Source: Paenibacillus oryzisoli (GTDB lineage Bacteria > Bacillota > Bacilli > Paenibacillales > NBRC-103111). Taken from it: 64,000 nt of DNA. Position numbers and translations under genes: made by a program. Under the pieces are notes generated by a model, which was not told where the DNA came from, made no database searches, and was given only the letters and a program-made list of their open reading frames with translations. The stretch is taken from the NCBI RefSeq assembly GCF_001653565.1, contig NZ_LYPB01000050.1:62001-126000 (forward strand), given 5' to 3'. Positions 18,713 through 26,646 of the stretch are shown here, piece by piece (positions within the stretch are counted from its first letter, which is position 1; every line of letters starts with the position of its first letter).

Positions 18713-20299
18713 TTACTTGATTAAGCCTGCTTCTTTAAATTGCTTAACAGCCGTATCTTTATATTTCTGCATGTCGAACTTGGTGTCCAATGTTTTGAGG
18801 AAAGCATCCCAGTTCGTCAGAGGGTCTTTGCCTGACATGAACTTCACTAAGCTTTCATTAATGAAACGTGTACGGTCTGCAGCCAGGGAATCGCTCGGGT
18901 CTGCTGTCAACAGATTTCCAGCCAGAGTAAGACCTACATATTGCTGATTGTTCGCGAAAGCTTCTGCCGTCTTCGGATTCTGGAAGGAGAAGTACTCGGC
19001 GTCATCGCCACGACGCGGCATTCTATAGTGATCCACCCATAAGTACTTTTCTTTCATATCTTTGGATAATTCAGAAGTTTTATTTTTGATTTTGCCATCT
19101 ACGACATCCCAATGAATGCCTTTAATTCCGTATGCGAAATTCGGATAGGCTTCTTTGTCCGTAAACATATATTCCAGCATGGACAGGATCCGAATGATTT
19201 TGTCCTTATCCGCTTTCTTGGAAATGGCCCATGAGTTGACTTGGAACGATTTTCTCTCCACGATTTGATCGCCGTATGGCCCTTTCATTGGAGGAATCAC
19301 GATCCATTCTGGTACCTCTCCGCCAATTTCTTTCATCTTCTGCTGATAATCCGGTTCAAGTCTGCGGGCATCTCGAATCATAAAGCCAACTTTACCTTTA
19401 AATAACTTCTGGTCTAACAAATCTGGTGTATTCATCGTCACCCAGTCGGGGTCCACAACTTTGGCTGTCATCATTTTATTGATGTAGCCGAGAGCTTCCT
19501 TCATTTTAGGATCGATAAATAAGAATACCGGTTTATTGTCTTTGATATCAATGGCTGAAGGCGGATTGACACCGAACATCCACATCAAGCTATCGAAGCC
19601 GTAGGTTTGCAGATTACCTTCTTTATTCATACCGCCGATGAATCCGTACGTATCGTTTTTACCGTTTCCATCTGGGTCTTTCTCCGTAAAGGCTTTCATT
19701 ACTTCGAATAGTTCGTCAGGCGTTGTCGGTACTTTCATGCCTAGCTTTTTTAACCAATCGTTGCGGATGAAGAAACTTCGACTGATACCGTTTACATTAT
19801 CATACCCTGGAATTCCAATGGTTTTTCCTTGATAGGACGTCGCATCCCATGAGTCTTGAGCAAAACGCTTCTTCAATTCGGGAAATTGATCCAAGTACGG
19901 AGTCAAATCCGCCAGAACGCCTTGATCATAATATTGTGCGAGATCGGAGCGACTCTTCAAGAAGAGCAAATCAGGAATATCTCCACCTGCAATGAGCGTA
20001 TTCAACTTCGTTGTTGCTTGCCCAGCTTGCGGAATCGTCATATCCAGATCGATGTTCATCGCCTTTTCCAACATTTGGCGTTGGATATCTTCCTCACGTG
20101 GAGGTATTGGAGCGGCAGCATTGAAAGTCCCTTGGTTAAACATCGAGATCTTTATTTTGTTCGCAAACTTGCTAGACTCGGATTGCGGGCTGCTGGAAGC
20201 TGTCTGCTTTACGTCCTCTTGGTTCCCACATGCTGACAATAGCGTTCCGAGCCCTACTACAGCAGCCAGAACAGTAAATGTAATCTTCTTACGTTGCAT
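18713..20299 (-). CDS. Extracellular solute-binding lipoprotein, LplA type (locus 1)
   Basis: A 528-residue sugar-binding lipoprotein of a CUT1 ABC importer. It has a lipoprotein signal peptide with lipobox LSAC (mature Cys about 25) and the long LplA-type fold with the calcium-loop-like segment DPDGNGKNDTYG. GGAGAGG lies 5 nt before ATG 20299; an upstream in-frame start at 20350 would spoil the signal peptide. It follows the two permease genes. No ATPase gene is present, so a shared MsmX-type ATPase elsewhere is expected. Confidence 0.92.
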   Translation of the reverse strand: MQRKKITFTVLAAVVGLGTLLSACGNQEDVKQTASSSPQSESSKFANKIKISMFNQGTFNAAAPIPPREEDIQRQMLEKAMNIDLDMTIPQAGQATTKLNTLIAGGDIPDLLFLKSRSDLAQYYDQGVLADLTPYLDQFPELKKRFAQDSWDATSYQGKTIGIPGYDNVNGISRSFFIRNDWLKKLGMKVPTTPDELFEVMKAFTEKDPDGNGKNDTYGFIGGMNKEGNLQTYGFDSLMWMFGVNPPSAIDIKDNKPVFLFIDPKMKEALGYINKMMTAKVVDPDWVTMNTPDLLDQKLFKGKVGFMIRDARRLEPDYQQKMKEIGGEVPEWIVIPPMKGPYGDQIVERKSFQVNSWAISKKADKDKIIRILSMLEYMFTDKEAYPNFAYGIKGIHWDVVDGKIKNKTSELSKDMKEKYLWVDHYRMPRRGDDAEYFSFQNPKTAEAFANNQQYVGLTLAGNLLTADPSDSLAADRTRFINESLVKFMSGKDPLTNWDAFLKTLDTKFDMQKYKDTAVKQFKEAGLIK

Positions 20300-20368
20300 A
20301 TTGACCTCTCCTTTTGCTTGTATATATATTATCACGGTATCCCGTAACAACCTAGGTAGGAATTGCCT

Positions 20369-21238
20369 TTAACCTTTAATCGATCCCATAAGCACGCCTT
20401 TGGTAAAATGCTTTTGCATAAATGGATACACAATTAAGATCGGAACCGTCGTCACGACGACAGCCGCCATTTGCACAGCGAATTTGCTCACCGTTCCGGT
20501 ATTGGCCATCGAATCAGCATTTTGTGATGAAATGTTAAGTAGAATGTTGCGCAAGACAACTTGCAGCGGCATTAAGTTGGCATCATTCAAGTACACAATC
20601 GCATCGAAATAACTGTTCCAATGTCCTACCGCGTAAAATAAGGATATCGTGGCAAGCACGGGCATTGAGAGAGGTAAAATAATTCTCCAAAGCGACTGCA
20701 GCTCACTTGCACCGTCTACCCTAGCCGATTCCTCGATTTCAGGGGGCAATTGCTCGAAAAAGCCTTTAATAATAACCAGATTAAATGCACTAATGAGATG
20801 CGGGATAATCAATACCCACGGACTGTTTAGCAATCCTAGAGAGCGGATTAACAAATAGCTCGGAATTAAGCCTCCGCTGAACATCATCGTAAACACAATA
20901 AATATTAAGAATGTGCTGCGTCCTGGCAAATATTTTTTGGATAGGGGATAAGCAGCTGCAACTGTAAATATCACATTAAGCGCAGTACCTACGATTGTTC
21001 GAAATAACGTAATTTTGTACGCTTGCCCAATACCATGCGAAATGAATACTTCTTTATAGGCTAAGAAAGTAAAGGTTTCTGGTATAATTACAATCCCTTT
21101 TCTTACGACTTCCGATTCCGGCGTCACGGAAACAGCAACCACATATAAAAAGGGAAGTAAGCAAAGTAGGGCTAGTATTACAAGAATGGAATAGACGACT
21201 ACTTGCCATATTTTTTCCCCGACTGTCAAATTAATCAT
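20369..21238 (-). CDS. CUT1 carbohydrate ABC transporter permease, LplC/YtcP type (locus 1)
   Basis: A 289-residue inner-membrane permease with six predicted membrane helices and the cytoplasmic EAA loop (EESARVDGASELQSLWRIILPLSMP) that contacts the ATPase. Start 21238 has GAGGTGG 8 nt upstream and lies 13 bp after the stop of the partner permease. The C-terminus QKHFTKGVLMGSIKG is typical of this subfamily. Confidence 0.93.
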   Translation of the reverse strand: MINLTVGEKIWQVVVYSILVILALLCLLPFLYVVAVSVTPESEVVRKGIVIIPETFTFLAYKEVFISHGIGQAYKITLFRTIVGTALNVIFTVAAAYPLSKKYLPGRSTFLIFIVFTMMFSGGLIPSYLLIRSLGLLNSPWVLIIPHLISAFNLVIIKGFFEQLPPEIEESARVDGASELQSLWRIILPLSMPVLATISLFYAVGHWNSYFDAIVYLNDANLMPLQVVLRNILLNISSQNADSMANTGTVSKFAVQMAAVVVTTVPILIVYPFMQKHFTKGVLMGSIKG

Positions 21239-21251
21239 GTAGAAAACCACC

Positions 21252-22199
21252 TCACCAAATTTGCCCATCGAATTTCTTGGCAATCTTATTCGCAGCCAAA
21301 ACTAATGCAAATCCGATGATCGCTTTAAACAATCCCACAGCCGTAGCCAAGCCAATCTTCAGACGCTCCAACCCTTCACGGTATACCCATGTGTCGATAA
21401 TGTCGATTTTCTCTTGGTTAAAACTGTTCGCAAACATGAATATCTGGTCAAAACCAGCGTCTAGAATATGACTTAATTTCAGGATCAACATCAGAATGAT
21501 AACGCCTCGAATACCGGGCAATGTGACATGCCATAGCTGTCTCGACTTGGAAGCACCATCAATCCGCGCCGCTTCATATAAGCTAGGATCAATGCCCGCT
21601 AATGCTGCAAGATACAAAATTGCTCCCCAGCCGATATCCTTCCATATTTCAGATAGGATGATCAGCAGTCTGCCCCAGGCAGGTTCCGTTAGAAAGGAGA
21701 TGGGCTCAATCCCATTTTGTTTAAAAATCATGTTAAAAAGGCCATCCCCTGGTGCTAATAACGCCACCATCAGTCCATATACAATGACCCATGACAGAAA
21801 ATGGGGGAGGTACGTGATGGTTTGTACAATTTTCTTAAACCATTGGGTATACACTTCATTGAGAAGCAAGGCCAATACGATCGGAGCTGAGAAACCGAAC
21901 AATAGCTTATACAGCGAAATGATGATCGTATTTCTCATAATGTCCCAGAAATAAACGCCGTTAATAAAATCTTTGAAATTCTTAAGTCCCACCCATGGGC
22001 TGTCCCATAGTCCTAAGGCTAGGTTATAGTTTTTAAAAGCAATAATGATCCCTGCCATAGGAATATATTTGAATACCGCAAAGTATACTAAGGCCGGAAA
22101 TAAGAGCGCATACATGACTTTATATCTCTGTATGGTTCTTATCCATGAATCCCGTTTCTTCGGGGTGGGAAGGGCGTCCGTTGCCAGTTTTGCTTGCAT
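21252..22199 (-). CDS. CUT1 carbohydrate ABC transporter permease, LplB type (locus 1)
   Basis: A 315-residue inner-membrane permease, first gene of the locus 1 operon. Membrane helices are evident (for example VMYALLFPALVYFAVF), and the EAA loop reads YEAARIDGASKSRQLWHVTLPG. GAGGTG lies 6 nt before ATG 22199. It partners the permease at 20369-21238. Its promoter carries the three phased AGAAAT half-sites. Confidence 0.93.
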   Translation of the reverse strand: MQAKLATDALPTPKKRDSWIRTIQRYKVMYALLFPALVYFAVFKYIPMAGIIIAFKNYNLALGLWDSPWVGLKNFKDFINGVYFWDIMRNTIIISLYKLLFGFSAPIVLALLLNEVYTQWFKKIVQTITYLPHFLSWVIVYGLMVALLAPGDGLFNMIFKQNGIEPISFLTEPAWGRLLIILSEIWKDIGWGAILYLAALAGIDPSLYEAARIDGASKSRQLWHVTLPGIRGVIILMLILKLSHILDAGFDQIFMFANSFNQEKIDIIDTWVYREGLERLKIGLATAVGLFKAIIGFALVLAANKIAKKFDGQIW

Positions 22200-22228
22200 A
22201 TCTTCACCTCGTCTTTGTTTATATCTGT

Positions 22229-22277
22229 ATATTAGCACCTTGCTTTCTGATAAATTTCTGTGATTTCTAGAATTTCT
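22229..22277 (-). promoter_or_regulatory. Promoter with three phased AGAAAT half-sites (ABC operon, locus 1)
   Basis: Minus-strand -10 TAATAT (22229-22234), with AGAAAT half-sites ending at 22259, 22268 and 22277, exactly 9 bp apart, and the surrounding 45 bp highly similar to 11150-11205. The proximal site occupies the -35 region, a class II activator layout. Confidence 0.6.
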
Positions 22278-22330
22278 TACAAGATATTAAGTAAGTGGGG
22301 ACCAGGGTAAATGGGATACCCTAGGCGTAA

Positions 22331-22362
22331 TAAACGTCTACACCATCCTTCTTGGAGGAGTA
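22331..22362. repeat. Hairpin element shared with 48707-48739
   Basis: A 32-bp sequence beginning TAAACGTCTACACCATCC with a TCCT/AGGA stem. It closely matches a 33-bp element upstream of the other LplB-type permease gene. It lies upstream of the promoter, so it is not part of that leader; a dispersed repeat is likely. Confidence 0.5.
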
Positions 22363-22412
22363 ACGCTTCTCAGGGTATGCCAACTTATCTCGCCAGGCTG
22401 GCGCTTATGGGG

Positions 22413-22477
22413 ATTAACTGGATTTCCTACATCTAATTGTGCCGCGAAATGTGCTGTTTGGAGAAAATCCAGTTATT
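22413..22477. repeat. Inverted pair of 21-bp interspersed repeats (cluster B)
   Basis: TTAACTGGATTTCCTACATC at 22413 and, inverted, GAGAAAATCCAGTTATTT ending at 22477. Same family as clusters A and C but only one inverted pair. The remainder of 22278-22570 holds nothing else recognised. Confidence 0.65.
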
Positions 22478-22570
22478 TGCTTGGCGGCCAGCATCCCCTG
22501 TGGCTAGCGAGCCTACATTCCCCCAAGAGCAGCGCCTCAAGCATGCCTTATCCCACGTTATTCCATAAAA

Positions 22571-22618
22571 AAGGACAGAGTGAGCGCGACCCTATTCAGG
22601 CGCTTTCACTTTGTCCTT
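22571..22618 (-). terminator. Terminator of the NAD/ADP-ribose operon
   Basis: Long stem AAGGACAGAGTGAGCGC (22571-22587) with GCGCTTTCACTTTGTCCTT (22600-22618), followed on the minus strand by TTTTTT. Confidence 0.85.
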
Positions 22619-22644
22619 CAGAAATTTCCAAAATGGATAACTAT

Positions 22645-23091
22645 CTAATTGGATTCTATTTCACCTCTGATTTGCATTAAAATTTTTCCAAGCATATTTT
22701 CTCCAGTACCATCTCCATTGTCTCCCCAGTATGCATCGTTCTTTGTATGTTCGACTAATAGTTGTTTATCCGTTGAAAGTAAGATATCCCTGACTGCTTT
22801 ATGCTGTTGGATTTTTGCCATTACTGCTTCGTACATAATGTCGAGTTTAATATGTTCCCAGTCGTATCTTAACGGCCTGGAACGCTCTCGCCCCATTCTT
22901 GCTGCTTCCATTGGAGTTGGTGCTAATCTAATTTGTTCTTCATGCTCTGTTCCCTCGAACTTTTTTGCTTGAAAATAGTGTTCGGATGTTGGCCAAATTT
23001 TACCTTGCATGTGAATAGCATGCTTAGAAAAGTTTGAAAAACAACCATAAGGCTTATCCGTTTCATAAAATTTAATCACATTTTGTTCCAT
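22645..23091 (-). CDS. NADAR family protein (YbiA-like, ADP-ribose/riboside N-glycosidase fold)
   Basis: A 148-residue cytoplasmic protein of the NADAR family. Motifs: FYETDKPYGCFSNFS near the N-terminus, WPTSEHYFQAKKF (conserved Glu/His) and NDAYWGDNGDGTGENMLGK at the C-terminus. Family members include the YbiA/RibX N-glycosidase of riboflavin metabolism and NADAR enzymes that remove ADP-ribose from guanine bases. Last gene of a six-gene minus-strand operon with ADP-ribosylglycohydrolase, an FRG protein, NadR, PnuC and NrtR, so an ADP-ribose role is more likely than a riboflavin one. GAGGAG lies 7 nt before the ATG. Confidence 0.9.
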   Translation of the reverse strand: MEQNVIKFYETDKPYGCFSNFSKHAIHMQGKIWPTSEHYFQAKKFEGTEHEEQIRLAPTPMEAARMGRERSRPLRYDWEHIKLDIMYEAVMAKIQQHKAVRDILLSTDKQLLVEHTKNDAYWGDNGDGTGENMLGKILMQIRGEIESN

Positions 23092-23125
23092 TTGATTACT
23101 CCTCTCGTTTACCTCGTTTCTTTAA

Positions 23126-24025
23126 TTAAATACACTTATGCCCCCCATCCCTCACACCAAGCAACCTCACCGCAATCTCATCCAACCGCTCCCTAATCAG
23201 GATCGCCTCAGCATACTTGGCAGGAATCTCCTCATAGCCATAATAAATACCGGCCAACCCACCTGCAATGGCACCTATCGTATCCGAGTCATCGCCTAAG
23301 TTAGCTGCCCTTTGAACAACTTCACTAAAGTTGGAAGCTTGTAGCAAAATATGGAGCACCCAGCGCAACGTATACACAACGAAGCCGCTAGCTTCGCAAT
23401 TGGGTTCGGACGTGAGCATATTTTCATACTCAGTCCCGATCAGCTCCTGCTGGATCACCTCTTTCAATTCTTCCCCCTGAAACAGCCGGAAAGCGATTCG
23501 ATTATAAAGGATGCAAGCTTCATTGCATCTATCGTCATAATGAGTCATTTTCGATTGCATATGGGAAACCCGCTCGATATCCTTCCACTCTTTGTACGCC
23601 AACGCAACTGGCAGACAGCGCATCAGGGAGCCATTCCCTGCACTTTGGCCCATTTCAATATGGGTTACATAGGCTGCTTCGAACCAACTGTCCTCCACAT
23701 TTTCGAACGTATGTCTGATGATGTTACCGATGTCCTTCGGCCTCGTTTGGTACCAGTTCATAAACTGCTCACCGATGGCATTCAAAGGGTCATCTGGCTT
23801 CGCCAAAATCCCCTCGGCCACACACAACGTCATCATTGTATCGTCCGTCACTTCACCAGGCTCCAAGCGCCAAGCTCCCCCGCCAATGATCTCCGTCAAA
23901 TAGCCATATCTCGCCTTGATCTCCCGGACACTCATGAACTCCGTCGTACCGCCTAACGCATCGCCGATGGCAACGCCGTAGATTCCGCCTTTGATTTTAT
24001 CCTCTAAGCTACTTCTGCTCATCAT
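23126..24025 (-). CDS. ADP-ribosylglycohydrolase (DraG/ARH family)
   Basis: A 299-residue cytoplasmic enzyme that hydrolyses ADP-ribose from modified proteins, nucleic acids or small molecules. The two metal-binding signatures of the family are intact: VTDDTMM near residue 60 (with GDALGG upstream) and GDDSDTIGAIAGGLAG near residue 245. Length is typical. GGGAGGGAG lies about 8 nt before ATG 24025. It lies 34 bp before the NADAR gene and 72 bp after the FRG gene on the same strand. The substrate could be a target of the adjacent FRG protein (inference). Confidence 0.9.
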   Translation of the reverse strand: MMSRSSLEDKIKGGIYGVAIGDALGGTTEFMSVREIKARYGYLTEIIGGGAWRLEPGEVTDDTMMTLCVAEGILAKPDDPLNAIGEQFMNWYQTRPKDIGNIIRHTFENVEDSWFEAAYVTHIEMGQSAGNGSLMRCLPVALAYKEWKDIERVSHMQSKMTHYDDRCNEACILYNRIAFRLFQGEELKEVIQQELIGTEYENMLTSEPNCEASGFVVYTLRWVLHILLQASNFSEVVQRAANLGDDSDTIGAIAGGLAGIYYGYEEIPAKYAEAILIRERLDEIAVRLLGVRDGGHKCI

Positions 24026-24097
24026 CCTTACTCCCTCCCACGCCGTTAATAAACTCTCTCAAACCCTGTTACTATGAAGGATAAGTATTCTTCAACA

Positions 24098-24886
24098 TTA
24101 CTCCAGAGATCCGTAGTTTTTAACCGAAAGACTCATATTACTAAACAAAGAGGCCCCTGTTAAGTCAGGAAAAAGTGTCGAATGATTAATGTTCATTCTG
24201 TTAAGTCCTTTTAATATTGTTGATCTTTCCGATTCTGGTATAATAATCTTGATCAATTTTGTATGTGAATTTTCTCCTTTAAAATATCCTTTAACTAAAG
24301 TTTCCAAATCAATTTCAAGAGGTCCATAAGTGAATAATCCACTTTGGTTTACTAATCTCGGATTATCATCAGCAAATGGTTTAATGAATTGAATCTTTTC
24401 GGCACCTTTTAATTGTCTACTTTTTTCACCTACGTCATCTTTTTCAAGAGCAAAAATTGCCCTGCCTTCATTGCTATCATTGTCATCTCTCTCCTCAGCA
24501 AATGCAAAAAAAGCAGCAACATAGGGAGATATAGACCAATCTAATAAAGGAGTTGCTAATCCGTGATGCTGTCCCAAAGCCCACCAGTCCGTATTGTCCT
24601 TCAACGTATCAGGATTGCTTCCCCTTCTTCCTCTAGTAGCATATTTAAAATTTTCCAAATGCTTTTTAAGCAACTCGCCCTTATCTTCAGTATGATTTTT
24701 AAATTTTCTAGTAATCGTTGATTCAAGTAACCAACTTGCTGATCGTTGCCCTCGCCATACATAATTAGTAAAGTCAAGTAATTCATCAAATATTAGTCGA
24801 TTAAATTCACTCCACGATTCAATTTTCATATGTGTAACTCCATCACTTAATCCTTCTCTTGCAAGCTTTTGAAAGTCAGTAATCAT
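24098..24886 (-). CDS. FRG domain-containing protein
   Basis: A 262-residue cytoplasmic protein. The FRG domain spans most of it: the name-giving turn appears as YVWRGQ (about residue 45), followed by GQHHGLATPLLDWS, SPYVAAFFAFAEE and a C-terminal NPRLVNQSGLFTYG. The domain occurs in mobile and defence-linked genes and its biochemical function is not settled. The gene is visibly more AT-rich than its neighbours (24241-24300 has 13 G/C in 60, against 34 in 60 at 25561-25620 in nadR), suggesting insertion into the operon by transfer. The start has GGGAG 11 nt upstream. Resemblance to ADP-ribosyltransferase motifs is discussed in the findings. Confidence 0.82.
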   Translation of the reverse strand: MITDFQKLAREGLSDGVTHMKIESWSEFNRLIFDELLDFTNYVWRGQRSASWLLESTITRKFKNHTEDKGELLKKHLENFKYATRGRRGSNPDTLKDNTDWWALGQHHGLATPLLDWSISPYVAAFFAFAEERDDNDSNEGRAIFALEKDDVGEKSRQLKGAEKIQFIKPFADDNPRLVNQSGLFTYGPLEIDLETLVKGYFKGENSHTKLIKIIIPESERSTILKGLNRMNINHSTLFPDLTGASLFSNMSLSVKNYGSLE

Positions 24887-24925
24887 TTCTTTTTCTACTC
24901 CCTTTTTTATAATATGCCAATCTTT

Positions 24926-25927
24926 CTAAAAACTACGATACTTACTTAGCTGGTTCAAAATCCTACTGACACTTGCAACCCGATCCTCGAGCGTCCCTTT
25001 TAGCATGAAATAAGGAATTTTCCGCGCTACTAGATCTGCAATAATCTGCTTCTGAAACACAAACCGCTGAACCTCTCCCGAACGATCCCAGGTATCGTCA
25101 TACGGGATATCCGTATCGCAAACAAAAACCAGATCATACCGCGACGCCGCATCCACGGCTAATTGAGTCAAACGAGGCGTAGCCGCACCATGATAATAAT
25201 GAGAAAACATATACGTTGTAATCGCATTGGTATCCACGAAGAGAATATCCCGCGCGTCCTTCAGCAGAAGCTCTTCCCTTTCCACATGCCCCTCCGCAAT
25301 CTCCTCCAACTGCGCTAACGATAATCTGCGATCCACCTGGTGCTTCTCCCAATATTCCCGTCCGTACTCCACCATCCAATGGGTATGCATCTGTTCCGCC
25401 ATGTAAGCGGTAAGCGTGGATTTCCCTGTCGACGGAGCGCCAAGAAATACGACTTTCGTAATCAGATCCCGATAAACAACTGGACTCAGAAACTTTCGAT
25501 TGTCAAAAGGATTCCCCCGCACTTGCGTGCCCGATATCGGAAACGTAGTCCGATCGGGATCAACCTGGCGATTCTCCGCCCCCAAAGCCGCGCTCATATG
25601 CTCACCATAAAACTCACTGGAGTAAAAATGCGTGATCTTCCGCCCCTCCAGCTTCTGCAGGATATAGGCTTCATGCATCCTTTTGATAGCTGGCGTATCG
25701 CCGATTTCATTCGGTCCGTCCCATGCTTCAATCACGTGCACCTGCGGATAGAGGGTACGAATCCAGTTGGATCGCACACGCAATGGAATATCTGTCGTTT
25801 CAGGACAATCGTAGATGACCACGATCACCTCATCCATCTCCTTGATCGCAGTCTCGATCATGAATTGATGACCTGCGTGCAGCGGAGCGAACTTCCCAAG
25901 TGTTAAGCCTGTTCGGTGTTGTGACAT
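24926..25927 (-). CDS. nadR: NadR-type bifunctional NMN adenylyltransferase / nicotinamide riboside kinase
   Basis: A 333-residue cytoplasmic NAD salvage enzyme. The N-terminal nucleotidyltransferase has GKFAPLHAGH (residues 11-20) and ISGTQVR (131-137). The C-terminal kinase has the Walker A motif GAPSTGKST (163-171) and a DTNA segment. Together they would convert nicotinamide riboside to NMN and then NAD. GGAGGG is 7-8 nt before the ATG. It overlaps the upstream pnuC gene by 25 nt, matching import to phosphorylation. It lacks the N-terminal DNA-binding domain of enterobacterial NadR, so regulation probably falls to the NrtR-like protein. Confidence 0.93.
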   Translation of the reverse strand: MSQHRTGLTLGKFAPLHAGHQFMIETAIKEMDEVIVVIYDCPETTDIPLRVRSNWIRTLYPQVHVIEAWDGPNEIGDTPAIKRMHEAYILQKLEGRKITHFYSSEFYGEHMSAALGAENRQVDPDRTTFPISGTQVRGNPFDNRKFLSPVVYRDLITKVVFLGAPSTGKSTLTAYMAEQMHTHWMVEYGREYWEKHQVDRRLSLAQLEEIAEGHVEREELLLKDARDILFVDTNAITTYMFSHYYHGAATPRLTQLAVDAASRYDLVFVCDTDIPYDDTWDRSGEVQRFVFQKQIIADLVARKIPYFMLKGTLEDRVASVSRILNQLSKYRSF

Positions 25928-26568
25928 ACGAGATCCCTCCGTTCTACATTGTGTAGTTCACGTTTCCATGAGATATAGCCGGCCGTTGCGATGAATAAGA
26001 AGATAAGGTAAAGAAATGCCACAGCATACAAATCTTTATACGCATACATCCCTACTGACATGACGTCGACAGCGATCCAGAGGAGCCAGTTCTCTAACAC
26101 TTTGGACGAAAGCAGATACTGGGCAATAAGGCTCAGCGTAGCAATGAAAGCATCGGCATATGGAATTGAGGCATCCGTATACGTTTGCAACACATAACCC
26201 CAGATTAGGGTCATCACTACTAAACATATACTTAAAAGCAGCGCGAGTCGTGATGTTATTTGTCTAGTCGGACGCACCTTCGTACCTTCTCTTTTCGTCA
26301 ACCATATGATCCAACCATACACGCTTAATATGAAAAAGAACACCTGCAGCATCGTATCCGCATACAGCTTCGCTTCCCAGAACATGACGAAGAAACAACC
26401 CACATTGACCAGTCCTATCGGCCATGACCAAATGTTTTCCTTCGCTGTTAACCATACGCACAACAAGCCTGTCGTCGTCGCGACGATTTCAATAGCCGTT
26501 GATGAGGTGTAGATCGCAATGACAACCATACAGACGAATAATGCCAGGAATGACCATGCTTTTCTCAT
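25903..26568 (-). CDS. pnuC: PnuC-type nicotinamide riboside transporter
   Basis: A 221-residue integral membrane protein with about seven hydrophobic helices. The PnuC-typical segments NIWSWPIGLVNVGCFFVMFWEAKLYADTM (positions about 45-75) and the conserved NWLLWIAVDVMSVGMYAYK (about 160) are present; the Asn and Trp residues line the substrate channel in the family. AAGGAGG is 8 nt before the ATG. It is followed by the overlapping nadR gene, which traps the imported riboside by phosphorylation. Confidence 0.92.
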   Translation of the reverse strand: MRKAWSFLALFVCMVVIAIYTSSTAIEIVATTTGLLCVWLTAKENIWSWPIGLVNVGCFFVMFWEAKLYADTMLQVFFFILSVYGWIIWLTKREGTKVRPTRQITSRLALLLSICLVVMTLIWGYVLQTYTDASIPYADAFIATLSLIAQYLLSSKVLENWLLWIAVDVMSVGMYAYKDLYAVAFLYLIFLFIATAGYISWKRELHNVERRDLVCHNTEQA

Positions 26569-26646
26569 AGGTAACGCCTCCTTAAATGTAACTCCCGCTG
26601 AACAATACTCTCAATACGACATTATCAAAAGTTAAAAGAGAAGCGC

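Noticed and set aside
22645..23091. NADAR gene as a riboflavin-pathway gene.
   Set aside because: No riboflavin genes nearby; the operon partners all concern NAD and ADP-ribose, so the ADP-ribose role is favoured, though not proven.
23351..23956. A 201-codon plus-strand reading frame.
   Set aside because: Antisense to the ADP-ribosylglycohydrolase gene, which has intact metal-binding motifs.
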